From Clostridia bacterium (lineage in GTDB: Bacteria > Bacillota > Clostridia > Oscillospirales > CAG-272), in the NCBI GenBank assembly GCA_017547755.1, contig JAFYOX010000113.1:1-64000 (forward strand): 64,000 nt of DNA, given 5' to 3'. Position numbers and translations under genes: made by a program. Shown here one piece after another: positions 26,064 through 34,300 of this stretch (its first letter is position 1; each line of letters starts with the position of its first letter). Below the pieces are notes generated by a model. The model did not search any database and had not been told where the DNA came from. It saw only the letters and a list, made by a program, of their open reading frames with translations.

Positions 26064-26215
26064 TTTCTCCGCTGCACAGCCGTTCTGACAATCAAATCCG
26101 CACACAACTTCATTATTCCCTTTTGTTTGAAAGTTTTTGAAGTGGGATCCGGGGAGAAACTTTTTTCAAAAAGTTTCTCCCCGGTGCACCAATTTTATCA
26201 TCATGGAGGTACATC
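26064..26215 (+). repeat. Duplicated intergenic spacer, unit B, with family H hairpin
   Basis: Second copy of the spacer at 24657-24813; hairpin CCGGGGAGAAACTTTTT/AAAAAGTTTCTCCCCGG at 26149-26184. Sequence identity to unit A is high near the hairpin and lower in the first 40 bases. Confidence 0.85.
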
Positions 26216-27457
26216 ATGGCTAAACTCAAGATCGGCGTATTCGGTGCCGGACGCGGCATGACGATGGTACGTCAGCTGCTCGACAATCCCGACGCGGAAT
26301 TCGTCGCGGTCTGCGACAAGCATCAGCCGACGCTCGATAACTGCAGAAAAGTTGCGGAAGAAGCGGGCATGGACAAGGTCGCGTACTATACGAATTTTGA
26401 AGATTTCTACAATCACGATATGGACGCGGTCGTTCTTGCGAACTATGCGAACGAACACGCGCCGTTCGGCATCCGTCTTCTCGACAGCGGCCGCCACATC
26501 ATGACCGAATGTCTGACCTGCGCGACCATGAAGGAAGCGGTCGAGCTGATCGAAGCGGTCGAACGTTCCGGCAAGGTCTACACCTATGCGGAAAACTACT
26601 GCTACACTCCCGTACGCTGGGAAATGCGCGAACGCTACCGCCGCGGCGACATCGGCGAACTGATGTATGCGGAAGGCGAATACGTTCACGACTGTTCCTC
26701 CATCTGGCCGCAGATCACCTACGGTGAACGCGATCACTGGAGAAATCAGGACTACTCCACCTTCTACTGCACGCACTCCATCGGTCCGATCCTGTCGATG
26801 ACGGGGCTTCGTCCGGTAAAGGTCTCCGGCTTTGAGACCCAGAACCGTCCGTTCATGTGGAATCTCGGTGCGGCGGCACCCTGTGCAGGCATGGAACTCA
26901 TCACGCTGGAAAACGGCGCGATCTTCAAGTCCCTGCACGGCGGCTTCAAACACAATTCCCCGCAGGCAAACTATCAGCTCAACGGCGACCGCGGTGCGAT
27001 GAAGGACCTTGCAAACGGTCAGATCGCCGTCTACACCGAAGGTGAAAACGAAAACTGCCGCGGCAAGCATGAGATCTATGAACCGAAGCCGATCATCGAC
27101 GCATCCGCGAACACCGGACACGGCGGCGGCGACTACTACACCACGCACTATTTCATCCAGTCCATTCTCGGCAATGAAGTGGCACGCGAACGTGCGATCG
27201 ACGTTTATACTGCTGTGGATATGTGCATTCCCGGTATCCTTGCGTACAAATCGATCTGCAACGACAACTGCTCCATCAAAATTCCGAATCTCCGCAACAA
27301 GGAAGAACGCGACGCGTATCGGAACGATACCTTCTGCACGTATCCCCACATCGCCGGAGATCAGTACGTCCCGAACAACATCCAGGGCTTCGAACCCGTT
27401 CCGGACTCCATCTACGAAGAAGTCCGCCGCCGCTGGCTCGCAGGCGAACCGGGCTGA
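26216..27457 (+). CDS. Gfo/Idh/MocA family protein, GH109-like (paralogue 3 of 3)
   Basis: 413 residues, closest to paralogue 2. GVFGAGRGM Rossmann motif; MTECLTC where EKP is expected; ENYCY, EGEYVHDC, FYCTHSIGP and GHGGGDY conserved. Differences from its neighbours cluster in short surface stretches (for example QDYST versus QHQST before the Y-x-T-H motif), which may tune substrate preference. GGAGGT precedes ATG. A family H hairpin follows at 27477-27510. A conventional Gfo/Idh/MocA protein with an intact EKP motif begins outside the right edge (63129-64000) for contrast. Confidence 0.82.
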   Translation: MAKLKIGVFGAGRGMTMVRQLLDNPDAEFVAVCDKHQPTLDNCRKVAEEAGMDKVAYYTNFEDFYNHDMDAVVLANYANEHAPFGIRLLDSGRHIMTECLTCATMKEAVELIEAVERSGKVYTYAENYCYTPVRWEMRERYRRGDIGELMYAEGEYVHDCSSIWPQITYGERDHWRNQDYSTFYCTHSIGPILSMTGLRPVKVSGFETQNRPFMWNLGAAAPCAGMELITLENGAIFKSLHGGFKHNSPQANYQLNGDRGAMKDLANGQIAVYTEGENENCRGKHEIYEPKPIIDASANTGHGGGDYYTTHYFIQSILGNEVARERAIDVYTAVDMCIPGILAYKSICNDNCSIKIPNLRNKEERDAYRNDTFCTYPHIAGDQYVPNNIQGFEPVPDSIYEEVRRRWLAGEPG

Positions 27458-27476
27458 GGAATAAAATATTTTTTCG

Positions 27477-27510
27477 CGGAGGAACCTTTTTTGAAAAAAA
27501 GGTTCCTCCG
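27477..27510 (+). repeat. Family H hairpin, copy 5
   Basis: CGGAGGAACCTTTTTT...AAAAGGTTCCTCCG stem after paralogue 3, then CACCTCTTCC and the shared AAAAAACTTTATAC tail. Likely ends transcription of the GH109-like cluster. Confidence 0.7.
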
Positions 27511-27646
27511 CACCTCTTCCAAAAAACTTTATACTATATGGAATGATATAGTTTGGCGGATCTGAAGGAATAGAATTTCTGAATTCTGCATAAATACTGT
27601 CATTTCTTTTTTATGGAAAAGTTTTTCCGCAAAACTATTTTTCCAC

Positions 27647-27675
27647 TTGAAATACCGCTGGATGTATGATATACT
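27647..27675 (+). promoter_or_regulatory. Promoter of the cysteine synthase gene
   Basis: TTGAAA (27647-27652), 17-nt spacer, TATACT (27670-27675), 36 nt before ATG. Confidence 0.75.
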
Positions 27676-27711
27676 TAATAAGATATTTTGCATAAATAAG
27701 GTATTAGTTCA

Positions 27712-28638
27712 ATGATATACAACAACATTCTTGAAGCGATGGGACATACGCCCATCATCCGTCTGCAGCGTCTGGCCGATCCGGACGGCGCGGACATCCT
27801 CGTGAAATTCGAAGGTCTGAACGTCGGCGGCTCCATCAAGACCCGTACGGCATTCAATATGATCCGCGACGCGGAAGAAAAGGGGCTGATCGGTCCCGAC
27901 ACCATCATCGTGGAACCCACGAGCGGCAACCAGGGCATCGGTCTTGCACTGGTCGGCGCGGTACGCGGCTACAAGACGAGAATCATCATGCCCGACTCCG
28001 TCAGCATGGAACGCCGTCTGCTCGTTGAGCATTACGGCGCGGAAGTCATTCTGATCCATGACGCGGGCAACATCGGTCTCTGCATCGAAGAATGTCTGAA
28101 TCTTGCGCTGAAGATGAAGGAAGAAGACCCGAACGTCTTCGTTCCGCAGCAGTTCGAAAACCCGGCAAATCCGGCGATCCAGCGCTGCCAGACCGCGCAG
28201 GAAATCCTTGAAGATGTAGACGGTCCGATCCACGGCTTCTGCTCCGGCATCGGCACCGGCGGCACCATCACCGGCATCGGCGAAGCGCTCAAGGCAGCCA
28301 ATCCCGACATGACGATCTGGGCGGTCGAACCCGAAAACGCGGCGATCCTCTCCGGCGGTTCCATCGGCACGCACGTACAGATGGGCATCGGCGACGGCGT
28401 CATTCCCGTCATCCTCAACCAGAACATCTACGACGACATCTGCATCGTCCGCGACGACGAAGCGATCCGTGTTTCCAAGGAACTCGCGCTCAAGGAAGGC
28501 ATCCTCTGCGGCATCAGCAGCGGCACCAACGTTGCGGCGGCAATCAAGCTCGCAAAGGTTCTCGGCAAGGGCAAAACGGTCGTCACGGTTCTTCCGGACA
28601 CCGCGGAACGGTATTTCTCTACCCCTCTGTTTGAATAA
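27712..28638 (+). CDS. cysK: Cysteine synthase family protein (PLP-dependent O-acetylserine sulfhydrylase)
   Basis: 308 residues with the fold-type II PLP enzyme features of CysK: the Schiff-base lysine in NVGGSIKTR, the substrate loop PTSGNQG, the phosphate-binding loop GTGGT, and the C-terminal VLPDTAERYFSTPLF. It would form cysteine from O-acetylserine and sulfide. The lysine segment differs from the common NPGGSVKDR, having Val for Pro and Thr for Asp, so a related beta-substitution reaction (as in SbnA-type enzymes) is possible. The ribosome binding site is weak (AAGG, 13 nt upstream). Monocistronic: own promoter and terminator. Confidence 0.78.
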   Translation: MIYNNILEAMGHTPIIRLQRLADPDGADILVKFEGLNVGGSIKTRTAFNMIRDAEEKGLIGPDTIIVEPTSGNQGIGLALVGAVRGYKTRIIMPDSVSMERRLLVEHYGAEVILIHDAGNIGLCIEECLNLALKMKEEDPNVFVPQQFENPANPAIQRCQTAQEILEDVDGPIHGFCSGIGTGGTITGIGEALKAANPDMTIWAVEPENAAILSGGSIGTHVQMGIGDGVIPVILNQNIYDDICIVRDDEAIRVSKELALKEGILCGISSGTNVAAAIKLAKVLGKGKTVVTVLPDTAERYFSTPLFE

Positions 28639-28647
28639 GGACATAAC

Positions 28648-28685
28648 AAAAGGACGATCCCCCCGGATCGTCCTTTGATTTTTTA
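28648..28685. terminator. Terminator between cysK and the GH43-like gene
   Basis: AAAGGACGATCC-CCCC-GGATCGTCCTTT followed by GATTTTTT; the genes converge here and the stem can serve both. Confidence 0.85.
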
Positions 28686-29573
28686 TTCGATTCCCTGCCA
28701 GATCTCGCCGTTCTGTTCGCCGAAGGTGACTTTGCCGATCACGGTGCGGCGGTCGCCGGACGGTTTTTCCGGATTGGTCTGGATATGGAACGACGTATAG
28801 AGATCGCCGTCCTTGCCGGTGAAGAAGGCGTTGTGACCTGCACCGAACAGGTCGGCACGGCAGGACAGCACCGGATTGTTCACGGATTTCGTCCACGGAC
28901 CCATCGGATGATCCGCCGTCGCCACGCAGATGGCGTAATCGTTGGTCGCGTAGCAGTTCGCGGAATAGTTCATGATATACTTTCCGTCACGGAAAATAAC
29001 GCACGGACCTTCGTTCCAGAGGTGGTTGATATTCATGGACTTGAATTCGAATTCCTTGTCCGGCGTGGTCATGAGTTTTGCTTCGCCGATGACGTTCGTG
29101 AGGGTATCGTCGAGCTGGATGCAGTAGATCTGGCTCGTCTTCACGCCGTCGATGATGTTTTCGGAGCAGTCGCGGGAGTAGTAGAAGTAGTTGCCTTCGT
29201 CGGATACAAGCACGGAGCCGTCGATTGCCGCGTAGCCGAAATCGAACATCGGCTTGCCGTGAACGTCCTTGAACGGACCCTTCGGGCTGTCCGCAACCGC
29301 AACGCCGAGACGGAGAGAATTCAGCTCGCGGCTCTGCGCGGTATAGTGCATGACGAATTTGCCGTTGTGGTAAACCACTTCCGGCGCCCAGAAATGGGAC
29401 TTGCCCCAGAAATCGATCGCGCGGAAGCAGAGGGTCGGTTCGCTCCAGTTGACAAGGTCTTCGCTTTCCCATACGAGGAAGCCTTCGCCGCTGCTGGTCG
29501 CGTAGCTGTAGTATTTGCCTTCGTACAGCAGGATCTGCGGGTCGCCGATGCGGGTGATGTCAGTGATGATCAT
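28683..29573 (-). CDS. GH43-type glycoside hydrolase (arabinosidase/xylosidase-like)
   Basis: 296 residues, one five-bladed beta-propeller. The three acidic residues of GH43 are in place: base Asp in RIGDPQILLY near residue 11, pKa-modulating Asp in AAIDGSVL, and acid Glu in WNEGPCV. No signal peptide and no accessory binding domain, so it acts on imported arabino- or xylo-oligosaccharides. GAGGAG precedes ATG. It lies downstream of the A+T-rich stalk-domain gene but is separated by an inverted repeat at 29624-29663, so it may have its own promoter, which I could not place confidently. Confidence 0.85.
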   Translation of the reverse strand: MIITDITRIGDPQILLYEGKYYSYATSSGEGFLVWESEDLVNWSEPTLCFRAIDFWGKSHFWAPEVVYHNGKFVMHYTAQSRELNSLRLGVAVADSPKGPFKDVHGKPMFDFGYAAIDGSVLVSDEGNYFYYSRDCSENIIDGVKTSQIYCIQLDDTLTNVIGEAKLMTTPDKEFEFKSMNINHLWNEGPCVIFRDGKYIMNYSANCYATNDYAICVATADHPMGPWTKSVNNPVLSCRADLFGAGHNAFFTGKDGDLYTSFHIQTNPEKPSGDRRTVIGKVTFGEQNGEIWQGIE

Positions 29574-29623
29574 AAAATTTCTCCTCTTTCAGAACCTATT
29601 TGGTATATTTGATTTGCAGTTTT

Positions 29624-29663
29624 TTCAGCTCATCAGTGACCGAAGGTGGGCTGATGAGCTGAA
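29624..29663. repeat. Perfect inverted repeat between two minus-strand genes
   Basis: TTCAGCTCATCAG and CTGATGAGCTGAA (13-bp arms, 14-nt loop) with T-rich flanks; it can form a terminator on the plus strand but has no clear U-tract on the minus strand. Confidence 0.6.
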
Positions 29664-29685
29664 ATTTTTAGATACTATACGAGTT

Positions 29686-30783
29686 TTAATATAGCCCAAT
29701 ATACAAATATTCGCCAATTTCAGCATCATACTCTATTCTTACATCAATATACAAGTCAAGTTTTTCAAAGAAATCAATAATATTAAGATGTAATGTCCCT
29801 GCTGTCAATAAATAGCGTATACCATCTTCTTCAAATTTTTTAGCCCCTTTATATCCGTCTGTATTCAATTCACTCGATATCTCAATAATATTATTATCAT
29901 ATGAATATTTATACAAAAACTCTCTTGTGTTAGCATCAACATAATATTCTTCTCGTTCTCCATTAAATTCGGAATTTGAACTAATATAAAGTTTACCGCT
30001 ACTCCACGAATTTGAAGTTTCCTTTACTGTATAATCACCAAGGGCTGCCTGAACAATATTTCTGATTATTGATACTCCTTGATGATTTATACTTGGAGAA
30101 ACGTAAATACCTGTATCATCGTAATATATACGCCAATTTCCAAAAAACACATTATCAACTTCATAGAAAGAGTTGTTCACATATATCCATTTATCCGAAA
30201 ATTCATTCAAATTTTTATGTCCATCCAAATTAACATCATCTTCTGAATATTCGGTTATATCATATTGAGGTTCATTATTTAAGTTAGTTAAGTCAATCCA
30301 CAGATTTGTTGTCCGAGAAAAATTATCGTAATAATAAGAGCCAAACATCTTCAGTTCTGAGAACTTGAACGCCATATTTCCATTCACATTATAGCTTGTC
30401 ACAAGCATACCATTCAGTAATACCGAAATGTCTGTATCATAAACATCCATAACCTTTGTACCAATATTGCCCACACTATGAGAAGATACATCAAGCGGTG
30501 ACCATGCACCATTTAGATTCAGAGATACACTACTAGTTCGGGTGTTATTGTCATACACTACATTGAAGCCGTAGTTGCGGAGATCAGAACCAACGATAAC
30601 CATGTTACCATCAACATTATACGCAGGAATTTCATATCCATTGATGTACGCTTTGATGTCGGTTGTCAGAACGGAACCAATGATATTATAAGACTGTGCA
30701 AATACAGAGAGTGGAAGGAGTATTATGGCACATATTAATAGCAATATTATGTTAGGCAATTGCAAATATTTCGTGCATTTCAT
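29686..30783 (-). CDS. Secreted protein with copper-amine-oxidase-like stalk repeats, A+T-rich
   Basis: 365 residues. Signal peptide: hydrophobic LLLICAIILLPLSVFA after a KCTKYLQ start. Two stalk repeats of the copper amine oxidase N-terminal-like type follow: IKAYINGYEIPAYNVDGNMVI...DLRNYGFNVVYD (about 45-95) and ISVLLNGMLVTSYNVNGNMAF...FGSYYYD (about 110-160). The remaining 200 residues are unrecognised. Codon use is strikingly A/T-ending compared with all neighbours, a sign of recent acquisition. I chose ATG 30783 because GAAAGG precedes it and the signal peptide starts there. Probably a cell-surface adhesin-like or sensing protein; function unknown. Confidence 0.72.
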   Translation of the reverse strand: MKCTKYLQLPNIILLLICAIILLPLSVFAQSYNIIGSVLTTDIKAYINGYEIPAYNVDGNMVIVGSDLRNYGFNVVYDNNTRTSSVSLNLNGAWSPLDVSSHSVGNIGTKVMDVYDTDISVLLNGMLVTSYNVNGNMAFKFSELKMFGSYYYDNFSRTTNLWIDLTNLNNEPQYDITEYSEDDVNLDGHKNLNEFSDKWIYVNNSFYEVDNVFFGNWRIYYDDTGIYVSPSINHQGVSIIRNIVQAALGDYTVKETSNSWSSGKLYISSNSEFNGEREEYYVDANTREFLYKYSYDNNIIEISSELNTDGYKGAKKFEEDGIRYLLTAGTLHLNIIDFFEKLDLYIDVRIEYDAEIGEYLYIGLY

Positions 30784-30835
30784 GTCTTCTGCCTTTCTAG
30801 TAATATGTAATTTTTCAATGTGATTAATCAGTTTC

Positions 30836-31861
30836 TCAGAATAACCCGCCTTCGAGATATTCTTTATACGTATCGTCCGTGCACTTCGCCGGATTGACCG
30901 CCAGACGGTTGAACACGCCGTGTCCGCCCGGTTCGCCGACCGACAGAACGACATTCTTTTCCTGCTGATGATGGAAACCGATGTTGAAATTCGTCAGCAC
31001 CGAATTGAACTGTCCGTCCGCGCGGAACGCCGTATGGACGTCACCCCGTGCCGCGTACCACATGGTGAAGCAGCTGTCGTAAATGTTGCGGACGTTGCGG
31101 TTGCGTTCGGTACTTGCGGTGCGGAAGCCGATGCCGAAGTGGTCGCTGTAGCAGAAATTGTACCAGTTGTTGCCGGCATAGTCGAGGAATCCGCAGGAAT
31201 TACCGTAATCGGTGTAGTCACAGGTGTACAGCGGATGCAGATTGCGCATGCTGTTTCCGGCGGAACGGAGTTCGATGCCGGTGAACACGCGTGCGATGCG
31301 CATATTGGTCAGCGTGTTGTCGTAGCCTTCGAGCAGAACGCCGACGGAATCGGTCGCGCCGTTGCCGATGATGTTCACGCCGAAGATATCCGCATCGGAG
31401 GACCCGCTGTTCGCGCCGTACTTGATGTGGATGCCGATCTTCACGTGCTTGATCGATACGTCACGGATCATCGTTTCGCGTCCGCCGTCGATGGAAATGC
31501 CTTTGGCGATGCCGCTTCCGTCCACGATGCCGCCGGTGAAGGAGTAATTGCTTCCGATGGTGTAGATATCGTTCGCCGGATGGGATGCGCCGAGACGTAC
31601 CATCGCCTCATCGCTGTCCCAGGTTTCCGCCGCCTTCAGCACTGCGTAGGTCGAGAGCTTCAGCGCAACGCTCTTTTTCGGATCTGCGGGCGTAAGGATC
31701 GGTTTTCCGAGAATGTACGTACCGTCCGGGAAATAGATCGTCCGGTTCGGATTGTCGTCGATCAGCTTCTGGATCGCGTCGGAAACATCTGCGCTCCCGT
31801 CGTTCGGGATGGTGTCGGTCACGACCACATAACCGCCGCGTGTGGTTTCGAAATCGTTCAT
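30836..31861 (-). CDS. Pectate-lyase-superfamily (right-handed beta-helix) protein, second copy
   Basis: 341 residues. The N-terminal IPNDGSADVSDAIQKLID and IYFPDGTYILGKPI match the start of pectate lyase superfamily proteins; the following repeats (GIHIKYGANSGSSDADIFGVNIIG) suit a parallel beta-helix. No signal peptide. AGGAGG lies 8 nt before ATG 31861. It resembles the protein at 358-1848 in start motif and lack of export signal but is 155 residues shorter. Driven from a near-consensus promoter at 31905-31933. Confidence 0.75.
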   Translation of the reverse strand: MNDFETTRGGYVVVTDTIPNDGSADVSDAIQKLIDDNPNRTIYFPDGTYILGKPILTPADPKKSVALKLSTYAVLKAAETWDSDEAMVRLGASHPANDIYTIGSNYSFTGGIVDGSGIAKGISIDGGRETMIRDVSIKHVKIGIHIKYGANSGSSDADIFGVNIIGNGATDSVGVLLEGYDNTLTNMRIARVFTGIELRSAGNSMRNLHPLYTCDYTDYGNSCGFLDYAGNNWYNFCYSDHFGIGFRTASTERNRNVRNIYDSCFTMWYAARGDVHTAFRADGQFNSVLTNFNIGFHHQQEKNVVLSVGEPGGHGVFNRLAVNPAKCTDDTYKEYLEGGLF

Positions 31862-31904
31862 GATGCCCTCCTGTTTGGATGAAATACACAAGAATTATGT
31901 AGTT

Positions 31905-31933
31905 ATTCTATCATAATCACGGCATCCTGTCAA
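31905..31933 (-). promoter_or_regulatory. Promoter of the second beta-helix gene
   Basis: TTGACA (31933-31928), 17-nt spacer, TAGAAT (31910-31905) on the minus strand. Confidence 0.82.
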
Positions 31934-31964
31934 TCCGTTTCCCGAAAAACTGCAGGAAATCAAA

Positions 31965-31993
31965 AGAGGTATGGAGTTTTCCATACCTCTTTG
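31965..31993 (-). terminator. Terminator of the second orphan binding-protein gene
   Basis: AAAGAGGTATGGA...TCCATACCTCTTT, a near-perfect stem directly after the stop at 32006 on the minus strand. Confidence 0.85.
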
Positions 31994-32005
31994 CTGTCGT
32001 GTGTT

Positions 32006-33496
32006 TTATTCGCCTGCGAGGGCTTCTGTAAGTTTCTGAAGCATCTTTGCGAGAGGCTTTTCGTTGCTCTTGACCGTGGACGCCCAGTTGGTGTTCTGCT
32101 GAACGATCGCATTGCGGAAGAGCGAGTAGGTCAGGCTGTTCAGGTCGTTGTTGAATACGCGGCCGAAGTCAAAGGAAACCGTGGAACGGATGATGTCGTA
32201 CATGAGGGAGGACTGTTCATCCTGCGCATACTTGACTTTGAAAGCGTTTTCGAACAGTGCCGGAGATACGGTGCGGTAGCTTTCGGATGCCATCGCTTCC
32301 ATCACTGCCGCGGACATTTCCGGATCCTTCGCATCCATCGGAATGCCGAAGAGGGTGTAGGGGAAGGAGGTGATGGTTACATAGTCTGCCTGCGCGTCAT
32401 CGTACTTCGGATAGGGGACGATCCCGTAAGTGAACGTGACATCGCGGAGATGCGTGACCGCGAAGGTAAGTTCATGGGAAGTAAAGAGACCGCGGCCTTC
32501 CTTGAAAACATTGTAGGACGGGTCGATCTGTTCCGCGCCGTTGCCGACCATGGCACCTTCGGAAGTCGTGAACGCAACGACTTTTTCAACAATGCTGTGC
32601 GCCTTTTCGCCGCCGAATTCCGCGGAGAGGAACGGAATATCGTTTTCATCCTTTTCCGTGGTATGGAGACCGCAGCTGAAGAAGTACGGGTCAACGTAAA
32701 TGGAATAGGTGATGTAGCCGAGGCGGTCTTCGAATCCCTTGACGCCGTCACCGTTGAGGTCGATGTAAACGCCGGAGGACATTTCGCTCATTTTGTCGAG
32801 CGTCCATGTACCGCCCTGTACGAGGTCATAGGGGTTTTCAAGATCGTATTCGGTAAGCATATCCTGGTTGAAATATACACCGTACAGATAGTAGATCATG
32901 TACGTGGAGATATCCCCGGAGCAGAAGTAGAGCTTGCCGCCGCAGGTCGCTTCCTTCAGAAGGGACGACGGCCACCACGGCTTGTCAAAATCGAGGTACG
33001 GCAGATCGTTCAGAGAGATACACATTCCCTTGGATGCAAGAGACGCGCCTGCCATGGAGTAACCGGCGGAAATGTCATACGCACCGTCGCCGGCAGTGAT
33101 GCTGCTGGAAAGTGCCTGTACCCAGGTGTTTCTCTGGTCGTACGCACCGGGTTCGAGATGGTATTCAAGGGTGATGCCGAGACGTTCTTCCACCGCCATG
33201 TTGCGTGCAAAAATTGCGTCGTTGACAACTTCGCCGTTCTGTTCTTCGACGTAGAATTCCACAAGAACAGGACCGGACCAGCCGAAGGTGGTGACGGTGG
33301 TTCCGTCATAGGAAAGGTCTGCCGGAAGGTCATCCGGGAGATACATGGTTTCTTCTTCGATTTCTGCGGATTCGGCAAGTTCTGCGTCCGCTGCCGGATC
33401 GTTCGCGGGGACTTCTTCGTTGGTGGTGTCGCTGCATCCGGCAAATGCGGAGAGCATCATCGCCAGCAGAAGAAGCATGGTGATCATTTTTTTCAT
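32006..33496 (-). CDS. Orphan extracellular solute-binding lipoprotein (second)
   Basis: 496 residues. Lipoprotein signal MKKMITMLLLLAMMLSAFAGC (Cys21), acidic linker, then a family-1-like binding fold (YDGTTVTTFGWSGP; KPWWPSSLLKEAT; LYGVYFNQDML). A DLNGDGVKGFED loop near residue 250 parallels the calcium-like loop of the protein at 21772-23241, and TEKDENDIPF is shared too, so the two are paralogues. No permease nearby. ATG 33496 has GAGGAA upstream and lies 38 nt from a consensus promoter; an upstream in-frame ATG at 33562 falls on the -35 box. Sugar specificity unknown. Confidence 0.83.
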   Translation of the reverse strand: MKKMITMLLLLAMMLSAFAGCSDTTNEEVPANDPAADAELAESAEIEEETMYLPDDLPADLSYDGTTVTTFGWSGPVLVEFYVEEQNGEVVNDAIFARNMAVEERLGITLEYHLEPGAYDQRNTWVQALSSSITAGDGAYDISAGYSMAGASLASKGMCISLNDLPYLDFDKPWWPSSLLKEATCGGKLYFCSGDISTYMIYYLYGVYFNQDMLTEYDLENPYDLVQGGTWTLDKMSEMSSGVYIDLNGDGVKGFEDRLGYITYSIYVDPYFFSCGLHTTEKDENDIPFLSAEFGGEKAHSIVEKVVAFTTSEGAMVGNGAEQIDPSYNVFKEGRGLFTSHELTFAVTHLRDVTFTYGIVPYPKYDDAQADYVTITSFPYTLFGIPMDAKDPEMSAAVMEAMASESYRTVSPALFENAFKVKYAQDEQSSLMYDIIRSTVSFDFGRVFNNDLNSLTYSLFRNAIVQQNTNWASTVKSNEKPLAKMLQKLTEALAGE

Positions 33497-33533
33497 GACA
33501 AATTCCTCTTTTTCGCTGTTATATGGTAAATCC

Positions 33534-33562
33534 ATTATAGCAACGGCCGGAATTTTTGTCAA
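33534..33562 (-). promoter_or_regulatory. Consensus promoter of the second orphan binding protein
   Basis: TTGACA (33562-33557), 17-nt spacer, TATAAT (33539-33534). The -35 box overlaps the stop region of pflA. Confidence 0.9.
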
Positions 33563-34275
33563 GCGTTTTCCGGAGAACGGAGGATTTTTTCCAGTTCCTG
33601 CATGGTTTCGCGGGACGGCTCCGGAAGATGTCCGAACGCGAACGGAAGGTTCATTTTATCGTACTTCACCTGACAGATCTTCCGGAACGGCAGAAGTTCC
33701 GTTTTATCCACGCAGGGATGCGCGTCCGCGATTGCCTTCAGCGCACGGACATTGTCCGCGTGATCGTTCAGCGTGGGGATGATCACCTGCCGCAGGGTGA
33801 CGGGGATCTTTTTTTCGTTCAGATACGCGAGAAACTCCATCGGTCTGTCCATCGGACAGCCGGCGTGTTCCCGGTACAGGGCATCGTCCGTGTACTTGAT
33901 ATCGAGCAGAACACGGTCGGTGACGTCAAGAAGGGATTCCACGTCGGGATTCCACACGCTGCCGGAGGTATCGAGGCAGGTGTTCAGTCCTTCGGCGTGA
34001 CAGCGTTCGAAAAATTCGCGTGCGAACGCCGCCTGCAGGAGGGGTTCGCCGCCGGACAGCGTGACGCCGCCGTCCTCGCCGAAATATTCGCGGTAACGGA
34101 CGGCTTTTTTCGCGAGTTCCTCGGCGGTGATCTCCGTACCGCCGCCGCAGTCCCACGTATCGGGGTTATGGCAGCAGCCGCAGCGGAGGTTGCATCCCTG
34201 CAGGAAGGCGACGAAGCGGATGCCCGGTCCGTCGACGGTACCGAGGCTCTGGATGGAGTGAATACGACCGGTCAT
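33559..34275 (-). CDS. pflA: Pyruvate formate-lyase activating enzyme
   Basis: 238 residues. Radical SAM enzyme with the [4Fe-4S] motif CNLRCGCC (C-x3-C-x2-C), GTVDGPGIR upstream as in all PFL activases, and GGEPLLQ for SAM binding. It installs the glycyl radical on PflB. AAGGAG precedes ATG. It lies downstream of pflB on the same strand but separated by 576 bp filled with hairpins (34301-34847), which is unusual, since the pair is often closely linked; it may be transcribed separately. Confidence 0.95.
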   Translation of the reverse strand: MTGRIHSIQSLGTVDGPGIRFVAFLQGCNLRCGCCHNPDTWDCGGGTEITAEELAKKAVRYREYFGEDGGVTLSGGEPLLQAAFAREFFERCHAEGLNTCLDTSGSVWNPDVESLLDVTDRVLLDIKYTDDALYREHAGCPMDRPMEFLAYLNEKKIPVTLRQVIIPTLNDHADNVRALKAIADAHPCVDKTELLPFRKICQVKYDKMNLPFAFGHLPEPSRETMQELEKILRSPENA

Positions 34276-34300
34276 AGGGGACTCCTTTTTGATTTATAAC

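Noticed and set aside
23303..27457. Assembly artefact behind the three tandem paralogues
   Set aside because: The copies differ at many positions spread over genes and spacers, which a collapsed or duplicated assembly would not produce.
30784..30954. 57-codon extension of the A+T-rich gene
   Set aside because: It overlaps the end of the beta-helix gene and lacks the signal peptide character that begins at 30783.
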